Assembly (NCBI GenBank): GCA_023450935.1
Contig: JAEXGH010000014.1
Coordinates: 1 to 25,116 of the forward strand
Origin: Verrucomicrobiota bacterium
GTDB taxonomy: Bacteria; Verrucomicrobiota; Verrucomicrobiia; Opitutales; Intestinicryptomonadaceae
Direction: 5' to 3'
Length of the DNA: 25,116 bases
The position numbers and the translations under genes were made by a program. Positions within the stretch are counted from its first letter, which is position 1. The number at the start of each line of letters is the position of its first letter. The notes below the pieces were generated by a model, which saw nothing but the letters and a program-made list of their open reading frames with translations, was not told the DNA's origin and searched no databases. Shown one piece after another: positions 7,627 through 14,985 of the stretch.

Positions 7627-8466
7627 ATGATTTCGCAATTTCTCCCCCCCGATTTCGACAAGACCCAAAAGCTTGCGCTGCTTGCGGGTAGAGGCGTGTA
7701 TCCGGAACTTGTGGCGCAACGCCTGCGCGAGGAGGGCATAAAAACCTGCCTCATCGGCTGCGAAGACGAGACTGCGCCCGAATTGATTGCAAAATTTCCG
7801 CCCGAAGACGTCGATATAATAAACATCGGCCAGCTCGGGAAATTCCTGAAGGCGTTGAAAAAGCACGGGGCAAAATACGCCATTATGGCGGGGCAGATAA
7901 CCCCCAAAAAACTTTTCAAGGGGCTGAAACTCGACCTCAAGGCGGTGCTCGTAATGGCGACACTCAAGCGCAAAAACGCCGAAACAATCTTCGGCGCGCT
8001 CGCCGACCAAATGAAAAAAATCGGTGTGCAGCTGCTCGACGCGCGCTCGTTCTTGGACGCGTCGGTTGCGCCCAAAGGCTTCATAGCAGGGTCGAAGTGG
8101 TCCGTTTCCGACGACTATGTCGAGCACGCAATGCACATAGCCCGCGAAATGGCGCGCTTGGACGTAGGTCAGGCGTGCGTGACCTCGCGCGGAAGCGTCC
8201 TCGCGGTGGAAGCGTGGGAGGGAACGGACAAAATGATTGAACGCGCGGGCGCGTTCGAAGCGCGCGACGCGGTTTTCGCAAAAACCGTAAAGCCCAATCA
8301 GGACTATCGCTTCGACGTTCCCGTGATAGGCGAGCGCACAATACGCAAGCTCGCCGCGGCAAACGTCCGCAATGCGGCCGTGGAATCTGGCAAGGTAATC
8401 CTACTGGAAAAGGATAAAATTATCGCGCTGGCGAAGGAAAACGACATCAAAATTTTCGGAGTATGA
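7627..8466 (+). CDS. lpxI: UDP-2,3-diacylglucosamine pyrophosphatase LpxI
   Basis: This 279-residue protein matches the LpxI (DUF1009) family. It starts with KLALLAGRGVYPELVAQRLREEG and contains INIGQLGKFLKALKKHG and the C-terminal catalytic region 'ACVTSRGSVLAVEAWEGTDKMIERAG'. LpxI hydrolyses UDP-2,3-diacylglucosamine to lipid X, the fourth step of lipid A synthesis, and replaces LpxH in many non-enteric bacteria. It is therefore evidence for an outer membrane with lipid A. Length is normal (about 270-280). It starts two bases after the FecR-like gene and its stop overlaps the sufE start (ATGA), indicating translational coupling. Confidence 0.94.
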   Translation: MISQFLPPDFDKTQKLALLAGRGVYPELVAQRLREEGIKTCLIGCEDETAPELIAKFPPEDVDIINIGQLGKFLKALKKHGAKYAIMAGQITPKKLFKGLKLDLKAVLVMATLKRKNAETIFGALADQMKKIGVQLLDARSFLDASVAPKGFIAGSKWSVSDDYVEHAMHIAREMARLDVGQACVTSRGSVLAVEAWEGTDKMIERAGAFEARDAVFAKTVKPNQDYRFDVPVIGERTIRKLAAANVRNAAVESGKVILLEKDKIIALAKENDIKIFGV

Positions 8467-8891
8467 GTTTAATTGACGACAGAAAGCAGGAGCTACTGGA
8501 CGAATACGGCGTCTTTCCCGACCCGCAGTCGCTTTTCGAGTATCTTATTGAAAAAAACAAGGGCGTTGCGCATTTGGACGCGGCACACAAAAACGAGAGC
8601 AACCTCGTAAAGGGCTGCGTGTCGAGTCTGTGGCTGGTGCCGTCGTTCGAAGGCGGGAAGTGCTACTTCCAGAGCGATGCCGACTCTCTGATTACGCGCG
8701 CAGTGGCGTCGGTTGTGTGCCATTTGTATAGCGGGCTTACCCCGCAGGAAGTGCTTTCCATCGACCCCGCAATCCTTTCGGAAGTCAATATTTCCACGCA
8801 CCTTTCCCCAAACCGCAGAAACGGATTAAGCCAGCTTTGCCTGCGCATAGAAAATTTCGCAAAATCAAAATCAAACAACACGGAACAATAA
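8463..8891 (+). CDS. sufE: SufE-family sulfur acceptor
   Basis: The 142-residue protein shows the SufE fold signature: LDEYGVFPDPQSLFEYLIEKNKG, then the active-site loop NLVKGCVSSLW with the sulfur-accepting cysteine at C52 (C51 in E. coli SufE). SufE takes persulfide from the cysteine desulfurase SufS and passes it to the SufB scaffold for Fe-S cluster assembly. The length is typical. It overlaps lpxI by four bases. No sufS or sufBCD is nearby, so its partner must be elsewhere. It could also serve a CsdA-type desulfurase. Confidence 0.93.
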   Translation: MSLIDDRKQELLDEYGVFPDPQSLFEYLIEKNKGVAHLDAAHKNESNLVKGCVSSLWLVPSFEGGKCYFQSDADSLITRAVASVVCHLYSGLTPQEVLSIDPAILSEVNISTHLSPNRRNGLSQLCLRIENFAKSKSNNTEQ

Positions 8892-8896
8892 TATCT

Positions 8897-9613
8897 ATGA
8901 AAAAATATCAAGCAACTACATTGGCGGCTATTTTATTTTTCGCGCTCTCGGCGAGCGCGGAAGTGTTCGAGCTGAAATCCCCCGACGGCAAGCTGGAGGC
9001 GAAAATAGAAAGCGGCAACGGCTATACGCTTTCGGCAAAAAAGGACGGCAAAACGCTGGTGGAGAACGCGAAGTTTTCGCTCACCACCCCGCGCGGCAAG
9101 TTCTGCACGCGCAACCCGTATTGCCTCGACAAACGTTTCGTGCGCGAAGGCCCGGAAAGTGAACACTACAACCAGCTTGAATTTTCGTGCCTCGACCAGG
9201 GCTACAGAATTTTCGTCCGCGCCTACAACGATACCGTTGCGTATAGAATAGAAATAAAGAAGCACCCGGTGATTGAAACGGTTGTCTCGGAGCAGCTCGA
9301 CATTCCCTGCAAGATAAACAACGGCTCTTGGCAGGCTCCCGTAATTTTCGCCATGGGCAAGGACAAAAACAAGGTCGTAGTGCTGGAATCGGACACAAAC
9401 GGGTATCCGGCGTTGAAAATGGTTTCGAAAGACGGAATGCTCAAAACGAACTTCAAGTCTTTCAAAAACCCCGACGACGAATTCGAACCCCCATATATCT
9501 TCAAGCTCGACGGCAAGACGCGAATGCTTCCATGGAGGGCGTTTGCGTTCGTCTACGGATATGCGGACGATACAATCGACGCCGTCAAGGCAAAGCTCGA
9601 CAAAAAAAATTGA
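8897..9613 (+). CDS. Secreted protein consisting only of a GH97 N-terminal-like domain
   Basis: The product has 238 residues with a signal peptide (KKYQATTLAAILFFALSASA). The rest resembles the N-terminal beta-sandwich of glycoside hydrolase family 97: VFELKSPDGKLEAKIESGNG near the start, GYRIFVRAYNDTVAYRIEI in the middle, and a terminal 'RMLPWRAFAFVYG'. In full-length GH97 enzymes (about 650-700 residues) this domain is followed by the catalytic barrel; here the gene stops. The ATG at 8897 was chosen over the frame start at 8837 because it opens the signal peptide and clears the sufE stop at 8891. No barrel remnant follows. It is probably a non-catalytic sugar-binding or structural protein, or a truncated enzyme. 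Confidence 0.7.
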   Translation: MKKYQATTLAAILFFALSASAEVFELKSPDGKLEAKIESGNGYTLSAKKDGKTLVENAKFSLTTPRGKFCTRNPYCLDKRFVREGPESEHYNQLEFSCLDQGYRIFVRAYNDTVAYRIEIKKHPVIETVVSEQLDIPCKINNGSWQAPVIFAMGKDKNKVVVLESDTNGYPALKMVSKDGMLKTNFKSFKNPDDEFEPPYIFKLDGKTRMLPWRAFAFVYGYADDTIDAVKAKLDKKN

Positions 9614-9625
9614 TAAAATGCTTGA

Positions 9626-9648
9626 ATTGCCCGAACAACTCGGGCAAT
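9626..9648. repeat. 9-bp hairpin between the GH97-like and tolQ-like genes
   Basis: ATTGCCCGA (9626-9634) pairs with TCGGGCAAT (9640-9648) around a five-base loop. No T tract follows on the plus strand, so it is a weak terminator candidate at best. The downstream promoter for the motor cluster should lie in 9650-9731, where I find no clean -35/-10 pair. Confidence 0.45.
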
Positions 9649-9731
9649 ATTCAAATCACAAAGGGCGTTTATCCTAAAAGACGCTTCGGCTATTTTTATA
9701 AAAAAAACAAACAACGTAAACAAATAATCAG

Positions 9732-10583
9732 ATGAAAAGAAAAATCCTGACAGTATTATCAGTTTTAGCAATGGCTTTCGCGGCGAATTTCGCGCTTGCG
9801 CAGGCCTCGGACGCCCCCGCTTCGGACGCTCCCGCAAAGCCCAATCAACCGCAGGTAGTTGAAAAATCGCTCGGCGATATGTGGGCGGCGGGCGGCTGGA
9901 CAATGTATCCGTTGGGCTTATTCGGCATATTCGGAACAACGCTCATCATCTATAACTTCATAGCAATCCGCAAGAAGAAGTTCCTGAACCCCGAAGGCGT
10001 AAAGAATGTCGAAAAAATGATCGGCAAGCTGCAAATCAAGGAGGCTATGGAATATTGCGAAAAGAACCCCTCGCCCATCACGAATATTGTGGGCAACGGT
10101 CTTGCGAGAGCCGACCTGCGCGATATCGATACCGACGCCGTTTCCGTGGCAATGGAGGAGGCTTCGGTCGAAGAATTTGCAAACCCATACGTTTTGATAA
10201 ACTACCTTTCGGTTATAGCATCGCTGGCCCCCATGTTGGGTCTATACGGAACGGTTTCGGGTATGGTCAAGGCGTTCAATACAATCGCGACCGAAGGTGC
10301 GGGTAGCGCGTCGAAGCTCGCCGACAATATTTCGGAAGCCCTTATCACAACGGCTACGGGTATGATTGTGGGTATTCCCGCAATGTTCTTCTTCTTCTTC
10401 TTTAAAAACAAATACGGCGCAATTATCTCCGGCGCAAGCCGCATCATCGGAGAACTTGTTTTCACTATGAAAACTTCGCTCAAATACGGCCCGCAGGAAT
10501 ACGAGGACGACGACTCAGAACCCCCCGCAGAAGAACAGTCCCAAATGGAAGCCGCTGCGGAAGCTCCCGCCGACAACCAATAA
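9732..10583 (+). CDS. MotA/TolQ/ExbB-family proton channel protein
   Basis: The 283-residue protein has an N-terminal signal-like segment (KRKILTVLSVLAMAFAANFALAQA), then a Ser/Asp/Ala/Pro linker, a membrane helix at WTMYPLGLFGIFGTTLIIYNFI, a cytoplasmic domain, and two further membrane segments. These include the family hallmark APMLGLYGTVSGMVKAF and, near residue 205, 'ALITTATGMIVGIPAMFFFFFF'. It belongs to the five-subunit channel that, with ExbD/TolR dimers, converts proton flow into force on outer-membrane machinery. The C-terminus is a long acidic Glu/Ala/Pro tail. Two exbD/tolR-like genes follow in the same direction. No tonB, tolA or pal is in the window, so I cannot say whether it is Tol- or Ton-type. 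Confidence 0.92.
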   Translation: MKRKILTVLSVLAMAFAANFALAQASDAPASDAPAKPNQPQVVEKSLGDMWAAGGWTMYPLGLFGIFGTTLIIYNFIAIRKKKFLNPEGVKNVEKMIGKLQIKEAMEYCEKNPSPITNIVGNGLARADLRDIDTDAVSVAMEEASVEEFANPYVLINYLSVIASLAPMLGLYGTVSGMVKAFNTIATEGAGSASKLADNISEALITTATGMIVGIPAMFFFFFFKNKYGAIISGASRIIGELVFTMKTSLKYGPQEYEDDDSEPPAEEQSQMEAAAEAPADNQ

Positions 10584-10607
10584 TAAACAGCAGTATCCAT
10601 ATTCGAT

Positions 10608-11012
10608 ATGAAGACTTGGAAGCTCTCGGAAGGCGACGACAAGTTCGCGATGACGCCCATGATTGACGTCGTCTTCCTCTTGATTACGTTCTTTATGACC
10701 GTAACAAGCTACGCTTCGGCCGAATTGGTGCAAATAGGAATGCCGAACGCCCCCGAAGCCAAAGTTCCCGACGACGTCGGCGACAGACAGTTTCTGACTA
10801 TCGCCGAGAACGGGAACTACTTTCTGGGCGCGTTCAGAGCCGAATTGCCCGACATTAAAAACGCCCTTATGGCGCGCGCGGCAGTCCCGGGATTCAAGGG
10901 CGCGTATATAAGAGCGGACGCGCATACCCCCTACAAATATGTCAATGATTTGATGAAAGTATGCGCGGAAGCGGGCGTTTACAACATTCTCTTCGGAACA
11001 TTGAAGGACTAA
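10608..11012 (+). CDS. ExbD/TolR-family protein, first copy
   Basis: The 134-residue protein has a short cytoplasmic start, then one membrane helix containing the conserved proton-carrying aspartate (MTPMIDVVFLLITFFMTV). A periplasmic domain follows and ends AEAGVYNILFGTLKD. This is the standard ExbD/TolR layout and length (about 130-145). It follows the TolQ/ExbB-like gene by 24 bases. In the second copy the TPMIDVVF core is TSMIDVVF. No SD is obvious before the ATG. Confidence 0.92.
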   Translation: MKTWKLSEGDDKFAMTPMIDVVFLLITFFMTVTSYASAELVQIGMPNAPEAKVPDDVGDRQFLTIAENGNYFLGAFRAELPDIKNALMARAAVPGFKGAYIRADAHTPYKYVNDLMKVCAEAGVYNILFGTLKD

Positions 11013-11015
11013 GCT

Positions 11016-11489
11016 ATGGCTATAAAATCTAACGAAGCATTGGAATCGGAAGATAGTTTCGACTTGACTTCGATGATTGACGTCGTGTTCCTGTTGCTCA
11101 TTTACTTTATGTATTTGCCAATCCAACAGGAAGCCGATCTTCTGTTCTCCCTGCCTTCCATCTCGGAAGGAAGCATCAAAAACGCCAAACTCCCCAGCGA
11201 ACAAATGGTGGAAATTGCGCCGGACGGCAGTATTTTCCTAAACGGCGCAGAAATAGAAAACCTTGGCTCGAGGCTGTTCCCCACACAGAATAGCGCGAAC
11301 AAAAAAGTGGAATTCAACGATTTGGCGTCAACGCTCAAAAGGCTCAAACAGAGCGCGGACAGAAGCGGTATCTCGACGATTGTTACAATCTACCCCGACG
11401 CCGATTCGCCCCATCAAGCGTCGATTTCGGTTTTGAATGCCTGCGCAAAGGCGGGAATCAAACAGGTATCTTTCGCCGAAGCGGACTAA
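11016..11489 (+). CDS. ExbD/TolR-family protein, second copy
   Basis: This 157-residue paralogue begins three bases after the preceding stop. It has the same aspartate-bearing helix (TSMIDVVFLLLIYFMYLPI) and a periplasmic domain ending 'CAKAGIKQVSFAEAD'. It is about 20 residues longer than its neighbour, with an insertion around residues 70-110. Two ExbD proteins beside one ExbB are common where a heterodimeric rotor is inferred. The pair is followed by a strong terminator, so the cluster is a three-gene operon. Confidence 0.9.
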   Translation: MAIKSNEALESEDSFDLTSMIDVVFLLLIYFMYLPIQQEADLLFSLPSISEGSIKNAKLPSEQMVEIAPDGSIFLNGAEIENLGSRLFPTQNSANKKVEFNDLASTLKRLKQSADRSGISTIVTIYPDADSPHQASISVLNACAKAGIKQVSFAEAD

Positions 11490-11506
11490 GGGGAAACAGG
11501 TTTTTC

Positions 11507-11532
11507 AAACGTCCCGAACAGGGACGTTTTTT
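11507..11532 (+). terminator. Terminator of the proton-channel operon
   Basis: Stem AAACGTCCC (11507-11515) / GGGACGTTT (11521-11529) with loop GAACA, running into a T tract (11527-11532). It lies 18 bases after the last exbD-like stop. Confidence 0.92.
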
Positions 11533-11582
11533 GTTAGTCAACGTCCCGTGAAAAAACGCTACAAAAAAACACGACATACAAA

Positions 11583-12263
11583 ATGAAAGCAGAACAACTT
11601 TTCAGTTTGCCCGAATCGCTCAGACGTTTCGAAAAATTCTTCAGCCCCGACGCCGCCCCGTGGGAGTGGATTCAAAACATAAAAGCCGCCCTGGAAAGCG
11701 TGGATTTTTCAAAACTCGAGTCAAAAAAGGACATTCCGGCGGGCGTAAACATCGAAGGCGACGTCTATATCCACCCCAGTGTAAAACTCCCGTCTTTCGC
11801 GCAAATTGCAGGGCCCGCATGGATAGGCGAAGCCACGGAAATCAGGCCGGGGTGCTATGTGCGCGGCTGTTTGATAACCGGCGCAAACTGCGTGCTGGGA
11901 AATTCGTGCGAGTATAAAAACTCAATGCTGCTCGACGGAGTCCAAACCCCACACTACAACTATGTCGGCGACTCCCTTCTGGGCAACAAAGCCCATCTCG
12001 GCGCGGGCGTAATATGCGCAAATCTAAAGCTCGACAAGAAAAACATTGCCCTGCACCTTCCCGAAGGCGACGCGCAAACTGGCATGAGGAAACTCGGGGC
12101 AATCCTCGCCGACAACGCGCAGGCAGGCTGCAACAGCGTCCTGCAACCGGGGACAATTCTGATGAAAAACGCAATGGTAATTTCCTGCGCCTTCGGCGGA
12201 TACCTTGAAGAAAACACTATTGCCGCCCCCAAAACGCAAATTCGAAAAATCAAAATCCAATAA
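11583..12263 (+). CDS. Left-handed beta-helix (hexapeptide-repeat) protein
   Basis: The 226-residue protein has hexapeptide repeats from about residue 55: GDVYIHPSVKLPSFAQIAG, 'AWIGEATEIRPGCYVRGCLITGANCVLGN', then 'VGDSLLGNKAHLGAGVICANLKLDKKNI'. The pattern resembles the acetyltransferase half of GlmU-like sugar-nucleotide enzymes, including the asparagine-containing 'GVICANLKLDKK' turn. The nucleotidyltransferase (Rossmann) half is absent; the first 55 residues are a helical lead instead. The function is probably acyl transfer to a nucleotide sugar or simply a structural helix. It ends five bases before the ArnC-like gene, so it may be in the same operon. Confidence 0.75.
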   Translation: MKAEQLFSLPESLRRFEKFFSPDAAPWEWIQNIKAALESVDFSKLESKKDIPAGVNIEGDVYIHPSVKLPSFAQIAGPAWIGEATEIRPGCYVRGCLITGANCVLGNSCEYKNSMLLDGVQTPHYNYVGDSLLGNKAHLGAGVICANLKLDKKNIALHLPEGDAQTGMRKLGAILADNAQAGCNSVLQPGTILMKNAMVISCAFGGYLEENTIAAPKTQIRKIKIQ

Positions 12264-12267
12264 AATT

Positions 12268-12993
12268 ATGGACATTTCCGTAATCATACCCGTCTTCAAC
12301 GAAGAGGAAAACCTGAAGCTTTTGTATAAGCGAATGACCGATACCCTCGAAAAAATCGGCAGGAGCTACGAACTCGTGTTCGTAAACGACTGCAGTAAAG
12401 ATTCGTCGTTGGCAATACTAAAAGATATTGCGGCGCAGGACAAGCGCGTGAAAGTGGTCTCGTTCGAAAAGAACTGCGGACAGCACGCCGCCATTGTTGC
12501 GGGATTCGAATCGGCAAGCGGCGACCTGCAAATTACGATAGACGCCGACCTGCAAAATCCTCCGGAAGAAATAGAAAAAATCGCCGCGGAATTCGACAGG
12601 GGCTTCGACCACGTCGCGACTGTCCGCCAGACAAGAAACGATACGCCGTTTAGAAAATACGCCTCCAAAGCCGTAAACAAAGTAAGGAAAGCCATTACGC
12701 GCGTGCCGATTACAGACCAAGGGTGCATGATGCGCGGCTACTCAAAAGCTCTCTCAAACGCCATCGTTGAGCGCGCCGACGAGCACGTGTTTATCCCGAT
12801 GCTCGGCTACAGAATGGCAAAAAACCCGACGGAGATTTTAATCAACCACGCGGCAAGAAACGCGGGGGAATCGAAATACAACGTGTTTTCGCTCGCAAAG
12901 CTCGCGCTTAACCTGTTCGAAAAACAGGACGACGGCAAACCGAAATTTTTACTGAAAAACAAATATAAAATCGCGGAAAAAATCGGATTTTAA
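12268..12993 (+). CDS. ArnC-like glycosyltransferase (GT2) lacking C-terminal membrane helices
   Basis: The 241-residue product is a GT-A fold family 2 transferase: DISVIIPVFNEEENLKLLYK, VFVNDCSKDSS, then NCGQHAAIVAGFESASGDL and the metal-binding DADLQNPPEE. It continues with ATVRQTRNDTPFRKYASK, DQGCMMRGYSKAL and a terminal GESKYNVFSLAKLALNLF. These match E. coli ArnC, which puts formyl-aminoarabinose on undecaprenyl phosphate, almost segment by segment. ArnC (322 residues) then has two membrane helices; this protein stops after 'KYKIAEKIGF'. The next gene begins one base after the stop, so no helix could be encoded there. I chose ATG 12268, right at the fold start. The in-frame ATG at 12205 overlaps the previous gene. 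Confidence 0.85.
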   Translation: MDISVIIPVFNEEENLKLLYKRMTDTLEKIGRSYELVFVNDCSKDSSLAILKDIAAQDKRVKVVSFEKNCGQHAAIVAGFESASGDLQITIDADLQNPPEEIEKIAAEFDRGFDHVATVRQTRNDTPFRKYASKAVNKVRKAITRVPITDQGCMMRGYSKALSNAIVERADEHVFIPMLGYRMAKNPTEILINHAARNAGESKYNVFSLAKLALNLFEKQDDGKPKFLLKNKYKIAEKIGF

Positions 12994-12994
12994 C

Positions 12995-13894
12995 ATGGGC
13001 AAAGAAGGCGTCAGAATACTGTTTTTCGGCTTCGGAGACGTGGGCGGAAAGTGCCTGAAATTTATGCTCGAAAACGGCTACAACGTTGTGGGCGTATTCA
13101 CGCACGACAGAGATTCTCACGAAAGCCATTGGTTCGAAGAGCCCGAGTTGCTTGCGCAAAAATACGGCGTTCCCGTTTTCAAACCGAAAAAGCTCGATGC
13201 GTTGTGGGCGGGGAAAGTCGGCGAACTCAAGCCCGAGCTGTTGTTGTCGCTGTATTACAGAAACAGAATCCCCGAGGAGATTTTCTCGCAGGCAAAGATG
13301 GGCGCGTATAATCTGCACGGCTCATACCTGCCCGCATACAAGGGGCGCGCGCCGCTGAATTGGGCTATAATTAACGGCGAAAACTATACGGGGGTGTCGT
13401 TGCATGTCCTTGAAAAGGATTTTGATACGGGAGATATTGTAGCGCGCAAAAAGGTGGAATTCACCGACTCCGACTACGTAGGCGACATTATTCCGCGCGT
13501 TTCCAAAGCCGCGCTCGAAATGTTCTCCGAAACGCTCCCCGCTTTAGTTTCGGGCAATGTTGCAAAAATTCCGCAAAGCTCGCTTTCGGAAAAATCGAGC
13601 TATTTCGGCAAGCGAACGCCCGAAATGGGGCGCATCGACTTTTCGCAGCCGGCGCGCCAAATACGCAATCTTGTCCGCGCGGTAAGCCGCCCGTTCAACG
13701 GAGCGTTTTTCGACGCGAACGGCAAACGCTTCACGCTTTGGCGCGCGGATATAGCCCAAAAAGAATCGGACGCTCGCGCGGGCGAAATTTTGGAACAGTC
13801 CCCCGCCCTGCTGAAAATAGCCGCCACAGACGGAATGCTTGTTTCGGCAGACTTCTCAGTTGGAGACCTGCCCGAGGCAACGCCCGACAAATAA
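12995..13894 (+). CDS. ArnA-type formyltransferase domain protein
   Basis: This 299-residue protein matches the N-terminal formyltransferase half of ArnA. It has VFTHDRDSHESHWFEEPE, LSLYYRNRIPEEI, then the catalytic NLHGSYLPAYKGRAPLNWAI (N and H of the N-x-H motif), 'HVLEKDFDTGDIVARK' with the catalytic aspartate, 'YFGKRTPEMGRIDF' and RAVSRPFNGAF. In E. coli that half formylates UDP-L-Ara4N with N10-formyltetrahydrofolate; the other half, a decarboxylating dehydrogenase, is missing here. It lies one base after the ArnC-like stop, so the two genes are tightly coupled. The substrate could also be another UDP-4-amino sugar. arnB, arnD and arnT are not in the window. A clean terminator follows. 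Confidence 0.88.
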   Translation: MGKEGVRILFFGFGDVGGKCLKFMLENGYNVVGVFTHDRDSHESHWFEEPELLAQKYGVPVFKPKKLDALWAGKVGELKPELLLSLYYRNRIPEEIFSQAKMGAYNLHGSYLPAYKGRAPLNWAIINGENYTGVSLHVLEKDFDTGDIVARKKVEFTDSDYVGDIIPRVSKAALEMFSETLPALVSGNVAKIPQSSLSEKSSYFGKRTPEMGRIDFSQPARQIRNLVRAVSRPFNGAFFDANGKRFTLWRADIAQKESDARAGEILEQSPALLKIAATDGMLVSADFSVGDLPEATPDK

Positions 13895-13939
13895 CGGGCT
13901 TGGCGCTTCCGCTCCGTATGCCGCTTGCGTAAACGAAAC

Positions 13940-13969
13940 GCCCCGACTTGGAACAGTCGGGGCTTTTTT
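13940..13969 (+). terminator. Terminator after the formyltransferase gene
   Basis: Perfect 8-bp stem GCCCCGAC (13940-13947) / GTCGGGGC (13956-13963), eight-base loop and six T residues. It isolates the small-peptide locus downstream from the arn-like operon. Confidence 0.95.
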
Positions 13970-13998
13970 CGGCGAATCCGAATTTGAACGCGGCGACT

Positions 13999-14030
13999 AA
14001 AAAAGCCCGCAACCGATTAAAGTTGCGAGC
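13999..14030 (-). terminator. Intrinsic terminator ending tRNA-Pro trailer / antisense RNA
   Basis: GCTCGCAAC (14030-14022) pairs with GTTGCGGGC (14013-14005) with one mismatch, followed on the minus strand by six T residues (14004-13999). On the plus strand the same hairpin lies in the 5' leader of the small-peptide gene. Confidence 0.85.
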
Positions 14031-14036
14031 CGAAAA

Positions 14037-14059
14037 CTTCCTTTTAGAAAGGAGGTGAT
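14037..14059 (+). promoter_or_regulatory. Extended SD sequestered in a hairpin
   Basis: TTAGAAAGGAGGTGAT (14044-14059) is a 16-base perfect complement of the usual bacterial 16S rRNA 3' tail, with the GGAGG core 8 bases before the ATG at 14064. Immediately upstream CTTCCTTT (14037-14044) can pair with AAAGGAGG (14048-14055) over a three-base loop, closing the SD. Most genes in this window have no clear SD, so this site stands out. Confidence 0.85.
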
Positions 14060-14063
14060 ATAA

Positions 14064-14237
<174 letters not shown>

Positions 14238-14250
14238 AATTATCTCGAAA

Positions 14251-14279
14251 GTATCACCATATTTTCGCCCGTCTGGCAA
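14251..14279 (-). promoter_or_regulatory. Promoter of tRNA-Pro
   Basis: On the minus strand TTGCCA (14279-14274) and TGATAC (14256-14251) are 17 bases apart, 17 bases before the tRNA 5' end. The spacing is ideal for a sigma-70-type promoter. Confidence 0.7.
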
Positions 14280-14338
14280 GCTTTTTTACTTGCCGGGTTT
14301 CTGCATGCACAAGGAGGAGACGGATTGTATCATGCCGC

Positions 14339-14370
14339 AAAAAAGCGCGCAACTTTTGGGGCAGCGCGCG
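14339..14370 (-). terminator. Terminator of the nadD-rsfS operon
   Basis: On the minus strand two GCGCGC arms (14369-14364 and 14350-14345) enclose a 13-base loop and are followed by six T residues (14344-14339). It lies about 50 bases after the rsfS stop. Confidence 0.75.
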
Positions 14371-14416
14371 GGCTGGACAAATACAAATACGCCGCAAAAG
14401 CGCGCGGGTGTTCGGG

Positions 14417-14983
14417 CTACATAAGCTCTTCGGCGTCTTTCCACAACGCCTCTATACCATACATTCCGCGCTGTTCCGGCAGGAAAAGATGCGCCATAAA
14501 ATCGAACGCGTCCACAACAACCCAGCCGCTTCCGGGATTTGATTCGCGCCCGATTGACTTCACGCCCAAATCCTTAAGCGTCTTGTCAAGCTCGTTTGCA
14601 AGCGCGCGCAGGTGCGGTTCGGAAGTAGCTGTTGCAATGATAAAGTAGTTTGTTATGGGCGATTTTCCTCGGACATCAAGCACCTTGAGATTGTCCGCCT
14701 TTTTGTCGTCGAGCGCCTGCCAGCACTTTCTGACTATCTCGAGCGTCGGGTCTTCGACAACAACCGCGCCTTTTTTCATGGGTTTTTCGACCGTCTTCGT
14801 TGCCTTTTTGACTGCCGTTTTCTTGGCCGGAATCTTTTTGACGGCAGCTTTTTTGACTGCCGCTTTATTTTTCGCGGCGGTCTTCTTGACTGCGGTCTTC
14901 TTGACTGCCGCGGTTTTTGTCGCCGTTTTCTTGGCGGCTGTTTTCTTTGCCACCGCCTTTTTAGGTTGTTGTTTTTCGGGCAT
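14417..14983 (-). CDS. rsfS: Ribosomal silencing factor RsfS with H1-like basic tail
   Basis: The protein has 188 residues. Residues 78-188 are a normal RsfS/Iojap domain: VRKCWQALDDKKADNLKVLD, 'GKSPITNYFIIATATSEPHLRALANEL', then 'GWVVVDAFDFMAHLFLPEQRGMYGIEALW'. RsfS binds ribosomal protein uL14 and blocks subunit joining when nutrients are short. Residues 5-72 are an unusual extension, nearly all Lys, Ala, Thr and Val in KKTA/VKKA repeats, like the C-terminal tail of histone H1 or chlamydial Hc1/AlgP. It begins two bases after the nadD stop, so ATG 14983 fits operon spacing. A start at the internal ATG 14779 would drop the tail. No internal stop interrupts the repeat. Confidence 0.9.
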   Translation of the reverse strand: MPEKQQPKKAVAKKTAAKKTATKTAAVKKTAVKKTAAKNKAAVKKAAVKKIPAKKTAVKKATKTVEKPMKKGAVVVEDPTLEIVRKCWQALDDKKADNLKVLDVRGKSPITNYFIIATATSEPHLRALANELDKTLKDLGVKSIGRESNPGSGWVVVDAFDFMAHLFLPEQRGMYGIEALWKDAEELM

Positions 14984-14985
14984 AA

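Noticed and set aside
14044..14059. Possible fragment of a 16S rRNA gene (anti-SD run on the minus strand)
   Set aside because: Only 16 bases match; the upstream sequence does not continue into the helix 45 region of 16S rRNA. It is better explained as the complement of an extended SD.
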